Numbered from the stretch's first letter, positions 1 to 8,842 are shown. The stretch is 64,000 nucleotides of DNA from CADCWK01 sp035944555 (GCA_035944555.1 DASZAY010000009.1:62001-126000), one strand, 5' to 3'. Translations and numbers: made by a program. The notes: a model not told the origin generated them from the letters alone.

Positions 1-982
1 CGATCCCGTCGCCTATCGAACTGACCCGATCGGCGGCGTAGATCGCGGCTCCCGCGTTCATTAGCACCACGTCCCGTCGCGGCCCGGACTCACCCTCGAG
101 GATCGCCATGGTGATCCGGACGTTGTCGGCGACGTCACCGCCACGGAGGTCGTCCGGGGCGCCACGCTCCAGGCCGAAATCCTCCGGCGTGACGCGGTAC
201 TCGCGCGTCTCGCCGCTCCGGGCGTCGTAATCCGTGACCAGCGTCCCGCCGGCGATGCCGATTTCGTCCAGTCCTTCGTCGGCACGAACCAGGACGGCGT
301 GCTGGCAGCCGAGGGCCGCGAGCGCCTGGGCCAGCTTCGGGGCGATCCCGTTCTGCCCGACGCCGATGAGCTGGTGCCTGGCCCCGGCCGGGTTGGTGAG
401 CGGGCCGAGAATGTTGAAGATCGTCCGAATCCCGATCTCGCGCCGGGTCGGGCCGACGTACCGCATCGCCGGGTGGAAGGCCGGGGCGTACATGAAGCCG
501 ATACCGACCTGCCGGATGCACTCGGCGACCTGCTCAGGGGCCAGCTCGATCGCGATCCCCAGCCCCTCCAGCAGGTCAGCCGAGCCGCACTGGCTGGTGA
601 TGGAGCGATTGCCATGCTTGGCGATGTTCACCCCGGCGGCGGCGATGATGAACGACGCGGTCGTCGAGATGTTGAAGCTGTTGGAGTGGTCGCCGCCGGT
701 CCCGCAGGTGTCGACGACGTACTCCAGATTGTCAGGCAGTTGGACGTGAATGGCGTTGTCGCGCATCGCCGAGGCAAAGCCGGCGATCTCGTCGACCGTC
801 TCGCCCCGGAGCCGGAGCGCCGTGACGAGGGCCGCGATCTGGGCGCCGGTCGCTTCACCCTCCATGATCGCGCCCATGACGGCGGCCGCTCGCTCGCGAT
901 CGAGGACGTCACCCTCGACCACCGCGGTGATCGCGGTCTTGATATCGGACGCCGCGACGGACGTCGGTGCCGTGACTGTCAT
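1..982 (-). CDS. trpD: Anthranilate phosphoribosyltransferase (3' end cut by window edge)
   Basis: Joins anthranilate to phosphoribosyl pyrophosphate, the second step of tryptophan synthesis, in the cytoplasm. Reading leftward from ATG 982, about 327 residues are present with no stop before the edge. They include the PRPP-binding loop DTCGTGGD followed by SFNISTT, then KHGNRS, which aligns with the anthranilate/metal-binding segment of the family, and a GPLTNPA motif. A Shine-Dalgarno GGGAGG lies about 6 nt before the ATG. The gap to trpG is only 20 nt, so the gene is the third cistron of trpE-trpG-trpD. Full-length homologues have about 340 residues, so little is missing. Confidence 0.95.
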   Translation of the reverse strand, partial: MTVTAPTSVAASDIKTAITAVVEGDVLDRERAAAVMGAIMEGEATGAQIAALVTALRLRGETVDEIAGFASAMRDNAIHVQLPDNLEYVVDTCGTGGDHSNSFNISTTASFIIAAAGVNIAKHGNRSITSQCGSADLLEGLGIAIELAPEQVAECIRQVGIGFMYAPAFHPAMRYVGPTRREIGIRTIFNILGPLTNPAGARHQLIGVGQNGIAPKLAQALAALGCQHAVLVRADEGLDEIGIAGGTLVTDYDARSGETREYRVTPEDFGLERGAPDDLRGGDVADNVRITMAILEGESGPRRDVVLMNAGAAIYAADRVSSIGDGI

Positions 983-1002
983 CCCGGATCCTCCCTTCGC
1001 GG

Positions 1003-1638
1003 CTAGTAGCCCAGTGGGACGCGGTCGTCGGACGCTCCGGCGGTGGCCAGTTCCCGCCGGTCGCCGCCCGCAAGGAAGTTCGCCAGCAGGTCCTTGCCTG
1101 GCAGCGTCATGATCGACTCCGGGTGGAACTGGACCCCCTCGATGTCGAGTTCGCGGTGGCGGAAGCCCATTACGAGCCCGTCCTCCGTCTCGGCGGTGAC
1201 CTCCAGTTCATCGGGCAACGTCTCGCGATCGACGACCAGCGAGTGGTAGCGGATCGCCTCGAATGGCGTCGGCAGGTCGTGGAACACGCCCTGACCCTCG
1301 TGATGGACCAGCGACGTCTTGCCGTGCATCAGGCTCGGAGCGCGGACGACGTCGCCCCCGAACGCCGCGCCGATCGCTTGGTGTCCGAGGCAGACGCCGA
1401 GGATCGGGACCTTGCCAGCCAGTTCGCGGACCAGTGGGACGGAGATGCCTGCCTCGGCCGGCGTGCAGGGTCCGGGCGACAGGACGACCTTCTCGATCTC
1501 GCCGGAGGCGACGCGGGCCGCCACCTCGTCGACCGTCGTCTGGTCGTTGCGAACGACTTCGACCTCGGCGCCGAGTTCGCGCAGGTACTGGTACAGGTTG
1601 AACGTGAAGGAGTCGTAGTTGTCGAGCAGGAAGATCAT
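1003..1638 (-). CDS. trpG: Anthranilate synthase component II, glutamine amidotransferase
   Basis: Supplies ammonia from glutamine to TrpE for anthranilate formation. The 211-residue protein is a class I glutamine amidotransferase. The nucleophile is Cys83 in GVCLGHQ, the His/Glu pair is H172 and E174 in VQFHPES, and the N-terminus (FLLDNYDSFTFNL) is typical of TrpG/PabA. It lies between trpE and trpD with 45 and 20 nt gaps, so it is cotranscribed with them and shares the T-box upstream of trpE. TrpG-type subunits can also serve PabB, but no pabB is nearby and the context favours tryptophan synthesis. Confidence 0.96.
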   Translation of the reverse strand: MIFLLDNYDSFTFNLYQYLRELGAEVEVVRNDQTTVDEVAARVASGEIEKVVLSPGPCTPAEAGISVPLVRELAGKVPILGVCLGHQAIGAAFGGDVVRAPSLMHGKTSLVHHEGQGVFHDLPTPFEAIRYHSLVVDRETLPDELEVTAETEDGLVMGFRHRELDIEGVQFHPESIMTLPGKDLLANFLAGGDRRELATAGASDDRVPLGY

Positions 1639-1683
1639 GGCTTAAGCCTCCGGTCAAGATGGCTGGGAATGGGGGAGGGTGGG

Positions 1684-3270
1684 CTAGACGGCGCGGTCGC
1701 TGCTCTCCAGCGTCTCGGCCAGCTCGATGGCCCGCTGGAGCGCCCGCATCTTGTGGAACGTCTCGGCGTACTCGTACTCGGGCGTGGAGTCGGCGACGAT
1801 CCCGCCGCCCGCCTGGAGCGAAGCGACGCCGTCGCGGAAGACCAGCGTCCGGAGGGTGATCGCGGTGTCCATCCCCCCGGCGAAGTCGAAGTACCCCAGC
1901 GCCCCGGCGTACGGTCCGCGCCGGTCGGCTTCCTGCTCGGCGATGATCTCCATCGCCCGGACCTTGGGCGCGCCGGAGACGGTCCCGGCCGGGAAGCAGG
2001 AGCGGAGCGCATCCAACCCCGAGAGTCCCGGCGACAGCTCGCCCTCGACGTGGGAGACGAGGTGCATGACCTGGGAGTAGCGCTCGATCTCCATGAGCTT
2101 CGGCACGCGGACGGTACCCGGAGCGGCGACCCGCCCGACGTCGTTGCGCCCGAGGTCGACGAGCATGATGTGCTCGGCACGTTCCTTCTCGTCCTCGGCC
2201 AGCGAGACCGCCAACGCCTCGTCCTCATCCGGAGTCGCACCGCGCGGGCGGGTACCGGCGATCGGGTGGTTGGTGATCATCCCGTCCTCGAGCCGGACCA
2301 ACAGCTCGGGTGAGGCGCCGACCACCTGGTGGTCGCCGAAGTTCACGTAGAACAGGTACGGCGCCGGGTTGACGCTGCGCAGGGCGCGATAGATCGTCAG
2401 CGGGTGCACGGGCGTGGCGATGTCGACGCGCTGCGACAGCACCACCTGGATGATGTCACCGGCCGCGATGTACTCCTTCGCCGTCTCGACCATCTCCCGG
2501 TAGCGCTCGGCGGTGATGTTGGCCTGCATCCGGTCGGCGACCGGCGTCTCGACGCCCGCACCGCCGCGGGGCAGGGCCGGCGTAGGCGCATCCAGCCGGG
2601 CGAGGGTCTCGTCCAGCTTCGCCGCGGCAGCCGCGTAGGCCTCGTCGACAGGGCCGTCGCCCAGGTGGATCTGGGCCAGGACCCGGACGGTGCGATCGAC
2701 GTTGTCGAACACGATCAGGTCGTCGGCCAGCAGGTAGTTGCCATCCGGCAGGTCCAGACCGACGCCCTGCGGCAGGCCGACGCGCGGCTCGAACGCCCGG
2801 ACCGCCTCATAGGACAGGTAGCCGACCAACCCCCCGCAGAACCGTGGTCCGCCTGCCCGCTCGGCCGCCCGGAACTCGTCCAGCACGCCTTCCAGGGCAA
2901 TCAGGGGATCCTCATACGTGACGGTCGTCGTTTCGCCGCCGTCGCGGGTGATCGTCATCGTGCCGCGATCAAGGACCAGCCGGGCCGCGGGTCGTCCGCC
3001 AATGAAGGAGTAGCGTGCCAGGCGTGTACCGCCCTCGATGCTCTCGAGGATGAAACCTTCCCCGTCTCCGGCCAGCTTGAGATAGGCGGAGACGGGCGTC
3101 TCCATGTCGGCCATGCGGGTGACGGCGAGAGGGATGGTGCGCGGCGCGTCAGGTAGTGACGCGATCCGGCGGACCTCGTCGAGCGACGGGGTGAGGGTGC
3201 CGAGGCGGGCACGCTCGGGGCGGGGGACAGGCGGAGACATCGTCTCCGCGGGCGGCGTCGAGGTGGTCAT
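1684..3270 (-). CDS. trpE: Anthranilate synthase component I
   Basis: Converts chorismate and ammonia to anthranilate, the committed step of tryptophan synthesis. The 528-residue protein has an N-terminal domain with the ILES motif (residues 74-77) that corresponds to the LLES tryptophan-feedback site. The chorismate-binding domain has ASPELLVR near 319, NHPIAGTRPRG near 334, DLGRNDVGR near 372 and ALGYFDFAGG near 457. The ATG at 3270 is preceded by GGAGAG. The reading frame stays open upstream into the T-box leader, but that part is regulatory RNA and not protein. It is the first gene of the trp operon, likely controlled both by feedback inhibition and by tRNA-Trp charging. Confidence 0.96.
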   Translation of the reverse strand: MTTSTPPAETMSPPVPRPERARLGTLTPSLDEVRRIASLPDAPRTIPLAVTRMADMETPVSAYLKLAGDGEGFILESIEGGTRLARYSFIGGRPAARLVLDRGTMTITRDGGETTTVTYEDPLIALEGVLDEFRAAERAGGPRFCGGLVGYLSYEAVRAFEPRVGLPQGVGLDLPDGNYLLADDLIVFDNVDRTVRVLAQIHLGDGPVDEAYAAAAAKLDETLARLDAPTPALPRGGAGVETPVADRMQANITAERYREMVETAKEYIAAGDIIQVVLSQRVDIATPVHPLTIYRALRSVNPAPYLFYVNFGDHQVVGASPELLVRLEDGMITNHPIAGTRPRGATPDEDEALAVSLAEDEKERAEHIMLVDLGRNDVGRVAAPGTVRVPKLMEIERYSQVMHLVSHVEGELSPGLSGLDALRSCFPAGTVSGAPKVRAMEIIAEQEADRRGPYAGALGYFDFAGGMDTAITLRTLVFRDGVASLQAGGGIVADSTPEYEYAETFHKMRALQRAIELAETLESSDRAV

Positions 3271-3304
3271 CGGTGGCTCTCCGGCCGGGGGGCTGGCTGA
3301 CCCC

Positions 3305-3349
3305 GAAAAACAGAAACATCTCCATCCCTGTGGATCAGGGACGGAGATG
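3305..3349 (-). terminator. Intrinsic terminator of the trp T-box
   Basis: A 14-bp stem (3317-3330 with 3336-3349, one mismatch, 5-nt loop) is followed on the minus strand by TTTCTGTTTTT. It lies directly after the T-box core and ends about 35 nt before the trpE start, the usual layout of a transcriptional T-box. Confidence 0.9.
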
Positions 3350-3640
3350 CGCCAGCACACCCCGCGGTGCCACCCTGCTTGGAACGGGCCAGTCCGGCCG
3401 TCCCCGCCTCGACACGTACGGACCAGCGGGGAACGTCCCGCACCGGTCGATACGCCGCTCCCGGTAACGAGGGAGACATCGTCGCCGCCTACTTGGAGCC
3501 CGGATGGGGCTACCGTTCGGAGCAAGGCTCTCGGAGCCATTCAGCCGGCCAATGGGTCCGGGCTCCCACCTGCCCCGGATCGCTCGTCCCACGCCGCGCG
3601 GCCTACTCGTTCCGATCCACGCCCGTGATCTTCGTCTGGG
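3305..3640 (-). promoter_or_regulatory. Tryptophan T-box riboswitch leader of trpE
   Basis: Read leftward, the leader carries the T-box core AGGGTGGCACCGCG (3376 to 3363), which pairs with the acceptor end of uncharged tRNA. A strong terminator follows at once. Upstream is a Stem I distal motif, GAGCGATCC (3585 to 3577), followed by GGTGGGAGCC. A UGG codon at 3539-3537 sits 21 nt after that motif, about where the ileS leader of this window has its AUC. A second UGG at 3551-3549 is a less likely specifier. Both encode tryptophan, which matches the downstream gene. Uncharged tRNA-Trp should favour the antiterminator and switch the trp operon on. Confidence 0.9.
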
Positions 3641-3645
3641 TGGAG

Positions 3646-3673
3646 CGTATGTCCCGGCGCGGCGGCGTGTCAA
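3646..3673 (-). promoter_or_regulatory. Putative sigma70-type promoter of the trp operon
   Basis: On the minus strand a perfect TTGACA (3673-3668) is followed after 16 nt by CATACG (3651-3646), a weak -10 match. The start of transcription would fall just before the T-box Stem I, which supports the call. Confidence 0.5.
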
Positions 3674-3754
3674 GCCGGGCAGGGCCGTCCACGGTGCGGA
3701 GTAAGCTTCCGGCAGGAGCGGATCGCGGGCGAGGAAAGGTCGGGTGGGGCGGCG

Positions 3755-4504
3755 GTGACGACGTATGCGGTCGTAATGGCACTGGCGATCGGAGCGGCCG
3801 TGCTGGTCCTGCTCGCGATCTGGTGGAGGATGGGCGCTGCCGGCGGGCAACGGGAGCGGCGCTGGGTCGCGCTCGGTGGCTCGTTTACGACGGCGCCCGG
3901 CCGGCCATCGTGGGTATCGGCGGTCAGGCTGCCGGGTCGGCCAGTCGAGGCCATCGACCTGACCGCTCCCGGCGCGACGCTCGTCGATGTCCTCTCGGCC
4001 CAGCTTGGCCCGGCCCTGGCCGCCCGGCCCGCCGTCGCTGTGATCTGGGTCGGTCCGGACGATCTCCTCAACGGCCGCCCGCTCCCGGCCTTGCTCGCGG
4101 ACCTGGGACACGTCATCGACCGCTGCCGCGAGGAAGGCGTCGCCGTGATCGTCGTCGGGATGCCACGCGTCGGCTGGCCCCAGGGACTGCGAGGCCGTCG
4201 CCCGGAGCGGGTGATGGCGACCGTCCACGGGGAATGGCGGACCGGCATCGCCGACGTAGCCCGGCACGGTGGAGCCGAATTGCTGCCACCCGAACGCGGG
4301 GACGACGCCCCGCCCGCCCTGGTTCGGGACGGCCGCTGGACGCTGCTCACCGATCCGGCCCGCAACGCCGTCGCGGACCGGCTCGCCGACGCGATCACCA
4401 CGGCCATGCGGCGCGGCGTGGCCGTGGACGCCCTGCTCGACGGCCATGACGGGCCCGGCGATCCGGTCGTCCGGCGGCGCCTTGGACTGCCGCCGTTGCG
4501 CTGA
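3755..4504 (+). CDS. Membrane-anchored SGNH-hydrolase-like protein with altered catalytic blocks
   Basis: A 249-residue protein with one N-terminal membrane segment (about residues 5-24) and an outward or inward domain resembling SGNH/GDSL esterases. Block I reads GGSFT where GDSxT is usual, so the serine is kept. Block III reads GPDD where GxND is usual. The C-terminal block reads TDPARN where the family has DxxHPN, so the usual catalytic histidine is not visible. It may bind rather than hydrolyse its ligand. The GTG at 3755 is used; an ATG at 3776 is the alternative and would shorten the anchor. It diverges from the trp operon and has no clear partner. Confidence 0.6.
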   Translation: MTTYAVVMALAIGAAVLVLLAIWWRMGAAGGQRERRWVALGGSFTTAPGRPSWVSAVRLPGRPVEAIDLTAPGATLVDVLSAQLGPALAARPAVAVIWVGPDDLLNGRPLPALLADLGHVIDRCREEGVAVIVVGMPRVGWPQGLRGRRPERVMATVHGEWRTGIADVARHGGAELLPPERGDDAPPALVRDGRWTLLTDPARNAVADRLADAITTAMRRGVAVDALLDGHDGPGDPVVRRRLGLPPLR

Positions 4505-4622
4505 CCCGGCTGCTCGTCGGACGTCGGGGCGACCGGATCGCCGGTGCGGGGTACGATGCGGGCTCACGTGAGCCGGTCCCGGACCGGACGCTCATTTGAC
4601 GCCATGCGAAAGGGTCACCCTC

Positions 4623-5681
4623 TTGGAGACGCGCGCCATTGACTTCCTCCGCCGACTGCTCGACGCTCCGGGGCCGTCCGGCTACGAGCAGGCACCGTCC
4701 CGCGTCTGGCGGGCCGAGGCAGAGTCCTTCGCCGACGACACTGACGTCGATCTGATCGGCAACTCCTACGCTCGTCTCCGGAAGGAGGGGGCGCCGGTCG
4801 TCGTCGTCGAGGGGCATATCGACGAGATCGGCTTCATCGTCACCTACATCGACGATGAGGGGTTCATCTGGTTCGAGGCGATCGGAGGCTGGGATGCCCC
4901 GGTCGTCGTCGGCCAGCGCATCCGGATTGCCGGGCGGGATGGCGACGTCCAGGGGGTGATCGGGCGCAAGGCCGCGCACCTGATCAAGGCCGAGGATCGT
5001 CGCAACATCGAGCTCAAGGACCTGTGGATCGACATCGGGGCAAAGGACCGCGCCGAAGCGGCAGAGCGGGTGGCGGTTGGCGACGCCGCCGTGGTGGATA
5101 CCGGATTCCTCCAGCTCTCGGACGACCTGGTCGTGTCACGCAGTCTCGACAACCGCGTCGGCGCGTTCGTCGCCCTGGAGACGCTGCGCCTGCTGGCCGA
5201 GGATCGTCCCGCCGTCGAGGTCGTCGCGCTGGCCGCGACGCAGGAGGAGATTGGGCTGCACGGTGCAGCCGTGGCCAACGTCCGGCTGGCGCCACTGGTC
5301 GCCATCGCGCTCGACGTCACCCACGCGACCGACTACCCCGGCGCCAACCGCAAGGCCGACAACGACGTCAAGCTGGGGGGCGGCCCGGTCCTGACGCGTG
5401 GTGCCGCGATCAACCCGGTCGTCTACGACGGCCTCCAGGCGGCAGCCGAACGGCTCGGCCTCACCTGTCCGGTCCAGGCGGCCGGTCGGAACAGCGGCAC
5501 CGACGCCGACGCCATGCGGCGGACCGGCCGGGGCGCAGCAACCGGCCTCGTCTCGCTCCCCAACCGCTACATGCATTCGCCCAACGAGGTCTGCAGCCTG
5601 TCCGACCTGGAAAACGCCGCGAAGCTGATCGCGGAGTTCATCCGGACGATCACGCCGGAGAGCGATTTCCGCCCGATGTAG
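4623..5681 (+). CDS. M42-family metallo-aminopeptidase
   Basis: A cytoplasmic di-metal aminopeptidase of the M42 family (TET or glutamyl aminopeptidase type, often mislabelled endoglucanase M). Visible metal and catalytic positions are the His/Asp of EGHIDEIGF, the Asp of SRSLDNRVG, the Glu pair of TQEEIGLHGA, the Asp of ALDVTHATD and the late His of NRYMHSPNE. The length of about 352 residues is normal. I place the start at TTG 4623 (ETRAIDFLRR follows), with GAAAGG about 10 nt upstream; an in-frame TTG at 4596 would add nine residues. Substrate preference cannot be read from sequence. It converges with mutM across a strong hairpin. Confidence 0.9.
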   Translation: METRAIDFLRRLLDAPGPSGYEQAPSRVWRAEAESFADDTDVDLIGNSYARLRKEGAPVVVVEGHIDEIGFIVTYIDDEGFIWFEAIGGWDAPVVVGQRIRIAGRDGDVQGVIGRKAAHLIKAEDRRNIELKDLWIDIGAKDRAEAAERVAVGDAAVVDTGFLQLSDDLVVSRSLDNRVGAFVALETLRLLAEDRPAVEVVALAATQEEIGLHGAAVANVRLAPLVAIALDVTHATDYPGANRKADNDVKLGGGPVLTRGAAINPVVYDGLQAAAERLGLTCPVQAAGRNSGTDADAMRRTGRGAATGLVSLPNRYMHSPNEVCSLSDLENAAKLIAEFIRTITPESDFRPM

Positions 5682-5713
5682 GCTTCGGCCGGTCAGTCAC
5701 AGGGCTCTGCAGC

Positions 5714-5747
5714 ACGAGAGGGCGCCCGACCCTGGGCGACCTCTCGT
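5714..5747. terminator. Bidirectional terminator hairpin between M42 peptidase and mutM
   Basis: ACGAGAGG (5714-5721) pairs with CCTCTCGT (5740-5747), with CGCCC/GGGCG extending the stem inside. It sits in the convergent gap and is followed on the plus strand by a short T-rich stretch. Confidence 0.7.
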
Positions 5748-5767
5748 CGTTGTTCTCAAGATCCGGA

Positions 5768-6709
5768 CTACGCCTCGTCGCGCTCCGTCAGGGCCGTCTC
5801 GGCCTTCCTGCCCACCTTCGACACGGTCGCGGGAGGCCGGACCCACCCCGGCGGGTCCGGCTGGCAAACTTCGCAGTAGTAGGTGCCTCGCCCACCGACC
5901 CGGGTCTTGACGATCGGCGTCCCGCAGACCAGGCAGGGTTCATCCTGCCGGGCGTGGATGGCCGGAAACCCATCGACGGGGTAGGCCTTGCTCTGGATGA
6001 TCTTGGCCCCGCCCTGCTCGATCCCGCGATCCAGCGCCCAGGGAATGGTTTCAATCAGCCGTCCCATCTCGGCGGCGGTGAGGGAGTCGCTCGGGCGGGC
6101 CGGGTGGATGCGAGCGCGGAACAGCGCCTCATCGACGTAGATATTTCCCAGCCCGGCGATGAGCGTCTGGTCGAGCAGGCTCTGCTTGATCGGGATGGTG
6201 CGGCGAGCCAGGCGGCTCAGTAGGGCCGCGCCGTCCAGCGGGGCCGCGAGCGTGCCCTCCGGGCCGAAGCCGAACGCGCTGATTGTCGCCTCGACCTCGT
6301 CCGACGGCATCAGCCGCATCCACCCGAACTGGCGCACGTCGCTGTAGTACGCGGTCACCTCGCCATCGAAGTGCATCGTGAGGTGGGTGGTCTTGTGCGG
6401 GTAGTCATTTGAGGGCTTGGGGAACGGGTGACCGGCGTAGGCGCGCTCACCGTCAGCCCGGATGACGGCGAGCTGTCCCGCCAGCTTGAAGTGAACGAGC
6501 AGGCTGAGTTCGTCGTCGAACTCGATCGTCAGGACCTTCGCCCGGCGCCGGGCCGCAAGCAGCTCCCGGCCGATCAGCGGTTCCAGCGTCGGGATGGGTG
6601 AGTCACGGAGCAGCTTGGGGAGCGTGAGGTCGAAGGAGAGGAGCCGGTGCCCGACCAGCTCCCGCTCGACGATCCGCCGCATGGTTTCGACCTCGGGCAG
6701 CTCGGGCAC
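5768..6709 (-). CDS. mutM: Formamidopyrimidine-DNA glycosylase
   Basis: Removes 8-oxoguanine and other oxidised purines from DNA and nicks the abasic site. The 313-residue protein begins PELPEVE, giving the catalytic Pro2 and Glu3. Lys58 lies in the conserved RRRAKVL strand. A four-cysteine zinc finger closes the protein (CLVCG ... YYCEVC). The H2TH region includes GLGNIYVDEALF. The C-terminal tail after the finger is longer than usual by about 30 residues. It is the last gene of a leftward group that also holds a small protein of unknown function and an M48 protease. Confidence 0.96.
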   Translation of the reverse strand: MPELPEVETMRRIVERELVGHRLLSFDLTLPKLLRDSPIPTLEPLIGRELLAARRRAKVLTIEFDDELSLLVHFKLAGQLAVIRADGERAYAGHPFPKPSNDYPHKTTHLTMHFDGEVTAYYSDVRQFGWMRLMPSDEVEATISAFGFGPEGTLAAPLDGAALLSRLARRTIPIKQSLLDQTLIAGLGNIYVDEALFRARIHPARPSDSLTAAEMGRLIETIPWALDRGIEQGGAKIIQSKAYPVDGFPAIHARQDEPCLVCGTPIVKTRVGGRGTYYCEVCQPDPPGWVRPPATVSKVGRKAETALTERDEA

Positions 6710-6736
6710 GGGCGGACTCCAGGGTGAACGGGGCGA

Positions 6737-7030
6737 TCAGGCGTCGGCGGCCTCGCGGTGTCCGGCCTGCCGCATCCAGCGAGCGGCTTCCTTGCTCGCC
6801 CGGACGGCCTCTTCCTCGTCGCGGCAGGCGCGAATGACCCGGGCCATGAAGTCCCACGCGGCGTGGCGGGCACTCTGGTGGCGGGCCTCATAGACAGCCT
6901 GTCGCGGGCCCAGCAATCTGCCGGCGACGGTGTAGGAGATATGCCAGTTCTCGCCCGCCCGCTGGAGAACGATCTCCGACCGACCCTGGCGCCAGACATA
7001 GGCGTCGGGGTTGACCTGGCTGCTGGCCAT
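6737..7030 (-). CDS. Small protein of unknown function (97 aa)
   Basis: I do not recognise the family. The 97-residue product (starts MASSQVNPDAYVW) is soluble, with no signal or membrane segment, and has an Arg/Glu/Ala-rich helical C-terminal half. The start is ATG 7030, preceded by GGAGAGGACG; the frame is open further upstream to 7135 but lacks a better ribosome site. It ends 27 nt before mutM and follows the M48 protease gene by about 100 nt, so it is probably cotranscribed with mutM. Confidence 0.7.
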   Translation of the reverse strand: MASSQVNPDAYVWRQGRSEIVLQRAGENWHISYTVAGRLLGPRQAVYEARHQSARHAAWDFMARVIRACRDEEEAVRASKEAARWMRQAGHREAADA

Positions 7031-7131
7031 TCGGCGTCCTCTCCGGCCGGCGGCGGTGCTCACCCGGCTGCGCGTCATCTCGATGGAACCGGAGTTTACC
7101 GCAAAGCCGAACAGACTCAGACTCGGACGGA

Positions 7132-8355
7132 TCATGCTCGCCCCCCGGCAAAGGCGAGGGCCTTACGGATCCGTTCGACGATCGGCGGGTGCGACGAGAG
7201 CAGCCGCTCGCGCCACCGCGGAGGATCGGGATCGACCATGTTGCCCCGGCCGAGACGGGCCATCGCGCGGGCATAGGTCTCGCCATCGCCGGTCAGTTCC
7301 AGGGCGAAGCGATCCGTGCGCCGCTCGATGGTCCGCGAGATGAACGCTGGCAGCGGCGAGAGCGTCATCGCGACGCTGGCCGAGAGCAGCCCCATGACCG
7401 CCAGCACTGCGACCTCGTCGGTCGACCGGATGCCGGTCGTGCTAGCCGTCCGGCGAAGGACCGGCCGGGTCGCGTAGTGGACGCCCGCGACTAGTGCGGT
7501 GAGCTGGGCGGCCGTAATGGCGGTCAGCGTCCAGATGTCGCGATTGACCTGGTGCCCCAACTCGTGGGCGATGACGCCTTCGACCTCAGCCGGCTCGAAC
7601 GACCGGGTCAGCGTGTCGCCAAGGATGATCCGGCGATTGCGTCCCATGCCGGTGAACATGGCGTTGGCCCGCTCGGTCTGCCGGCTCATGTCCATCACAT
7701 AGACATCGGCGATCGGGACGTCGACGCGCTCCCCGAGCGCCCGGAGCCGGTTCGTCAATTCCTCGTCGTCCAGCGGGTCGAAGCGATTGAAGCGCGGCAT
7801 GATCAGGCGGATGAAGATCGGCTGGGTGAGGACGGAGACCGGGATGAACCCGGCAGCGACGATGACCCACCAGTCGTCCGGTCGACGGCGGAGCAGATGA
7901 TGGATCCCCGTCAAGGCCGCGGATCGGAATGCCGTGCCCATCCCGTACGCCAGCAGTCGCTGCCGGAGCCAGTCCGCATCGGACTGTTTCGTCAGCTCGT
8001 AGGCTCGCTCGACGCGATGTCCGGCGAGGTAGGACGCCGGCAGGTCCAGCGCGATCGAGATCGCCGACGTGACGAGGGCATAGGCCGGCGCGACGAGTTC
8101 CGGGTGTGGGAGGTTCCGCCGCAGGGCCGACTCCAGCCCGCTCGCGCCGCCCAGGCCGACGAACGCCACCTGGCGTGCCACCGCGGCGGCAGTCAAGCCC
8201 AATCCGAGCCGGCGTCGGAGCCGGTGATAGCTTCGGGCACGCTCCCGCACCTCCGGGCTATCCCAGATCAGGTCATCGATCTCATTGGTCGTGGCGGGCG
8301 CGGCATGGTCTGACGCCGCGGCGGGCGCGACGGAGAAGGGGGACGAATCGGGCAT
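7132..8355 (-). CDS. M48 (Ste24/CAAX-protease-type) membrane metalloprotease
   Basis: A zinc protease embedded in the membrane. The HExxH motif is in VIAHELGHQVNRD, and the third zinc ligand is probably the Glu of SRTIERRTDRFALE near the C-terminus. NAMFTGMG-like and RIILGDTL segments just before the motif are characteristic of the Ste24/HtpX group. At least three or four hydrophobic segments surround the catalytic core. The ATG at 8355 (MPDSSPF) is preceded by GAGGAA; an ATG at 8409 has no such site. The length of about 407 residues fits Ste24p-like proteins. Its substrate is unknown; quality control of membrane proteins is the usual role. Confidence 0.88.
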   Translation of the reverse strand: MPDSSPFSVAPAAASDHAAPATTNEIDDLIWDSPEVRERARSYHRLRRRLGLGLTAAAVARQVAFVGLGGASGLESALRRNLPHPELVAPAYALVTSAISIALDLPASYLAGHRVERAYELTKQSDADWLRQRLLAYGMGTAFRSAALTGIHHLLRRRPDDWWVIVAAGFIPVSVLTQPIFIRLIMPRFNRFDPLDDEELTNRLRALGERVDVPIADVYVMDMSRQTERANAMFTGMGRNRRIILGDTLTRSFEPAEVEGVIAHELGHQVNRDIWTLTAITAAQLTALVAGVHYATRPVLRRTASTTGIRSTDEVAVLAVMGLLSASVAMTLSPLPAFISRTIERRTDRFALELTGDGETYARAMARLGRGNMVDPDPPRWRERLLSSHPPIVERIRKALAFAGGRA

Positions 8356-8482
8356 TGGGGCTGGTCTTCCTCGGTCTCGGGCAGCTGACGGGCGGCGGTG
8401 GGCCGGCACCGCTGGCTGGCCGGTTCAGGCCAGGTTGGGCATGGTCGGTGGTCGGTCTGACGGGCGCGGAACGAAGGTGGAA

Positions 8483-8842
8483 TCAGACCGGAACGAGCTC
8501 CCCGTAGCCGGTGAAACGGCCGTCGGTATCGCGTGCGATGGGACGATACCCCGTCACGGACGCGACGGCGAGGGGACCGTAGATGTGCGGAAAGACCTGT
8601 TCCGGGTCATCGAACCGGACCGGTGAGCCGACCCTGGCGGGATCCAGCGTCAGGAGCAGCATCGATCGCGGATCCGACTGATAGAAGAGATTGGCGACTT
8701 CCAGCATCCGCTCGTCACCGAGCGTGCAGTGGATGAACCCGTCCGCCGCGAAGGCGTCCGGGACGTACGTCTCCTGGGTCCGGACCGTCGACCAGACGTC
8801 TTCGGCGATGAGGTGCAGATACGGCTCGGGACTGCTGTTCAA
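8483..8842 (-). CDS. DUF952 family protein
   Basis: A 119-residue cytoplasmic protein of the DUF952 family. It shows the hallmark segments: YLHLIAEDVW at the start, FIHCTLGDE in the middle and FPHIYGPL near the end. No function is established for the family; it is structurally related to ADP-ribosyl-type folds, but I make no functional claim. It is separated from the NIF3-like gene by a terminator-like hairpin and from the M48 gene by about 125 nt. Confidence 0.9.
   Translation of the reverse strand: MNSSPEPYLHLIAEDVWSTVRTQETYVPDAFAADGFIHCTLGDERMLEVANLFYQSDPRSMLLLTLDPARVGSPVRFDDPEQVFPHIYGPLAVASVTGYRPIARDTDGRFTGYGELVPV

Noticed and set aside
1123..2313. Plus-strand frame opposite trpG and trpE
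   Set aside because: Shadow of two well-supported minus-strand genes and their spacer.
3271..3540. N-terminal extension of trpE
   Set aside because: The extra 90 codons coincide with the T-box core and terminator, and the ATG at 3270 has a good ribosome site.
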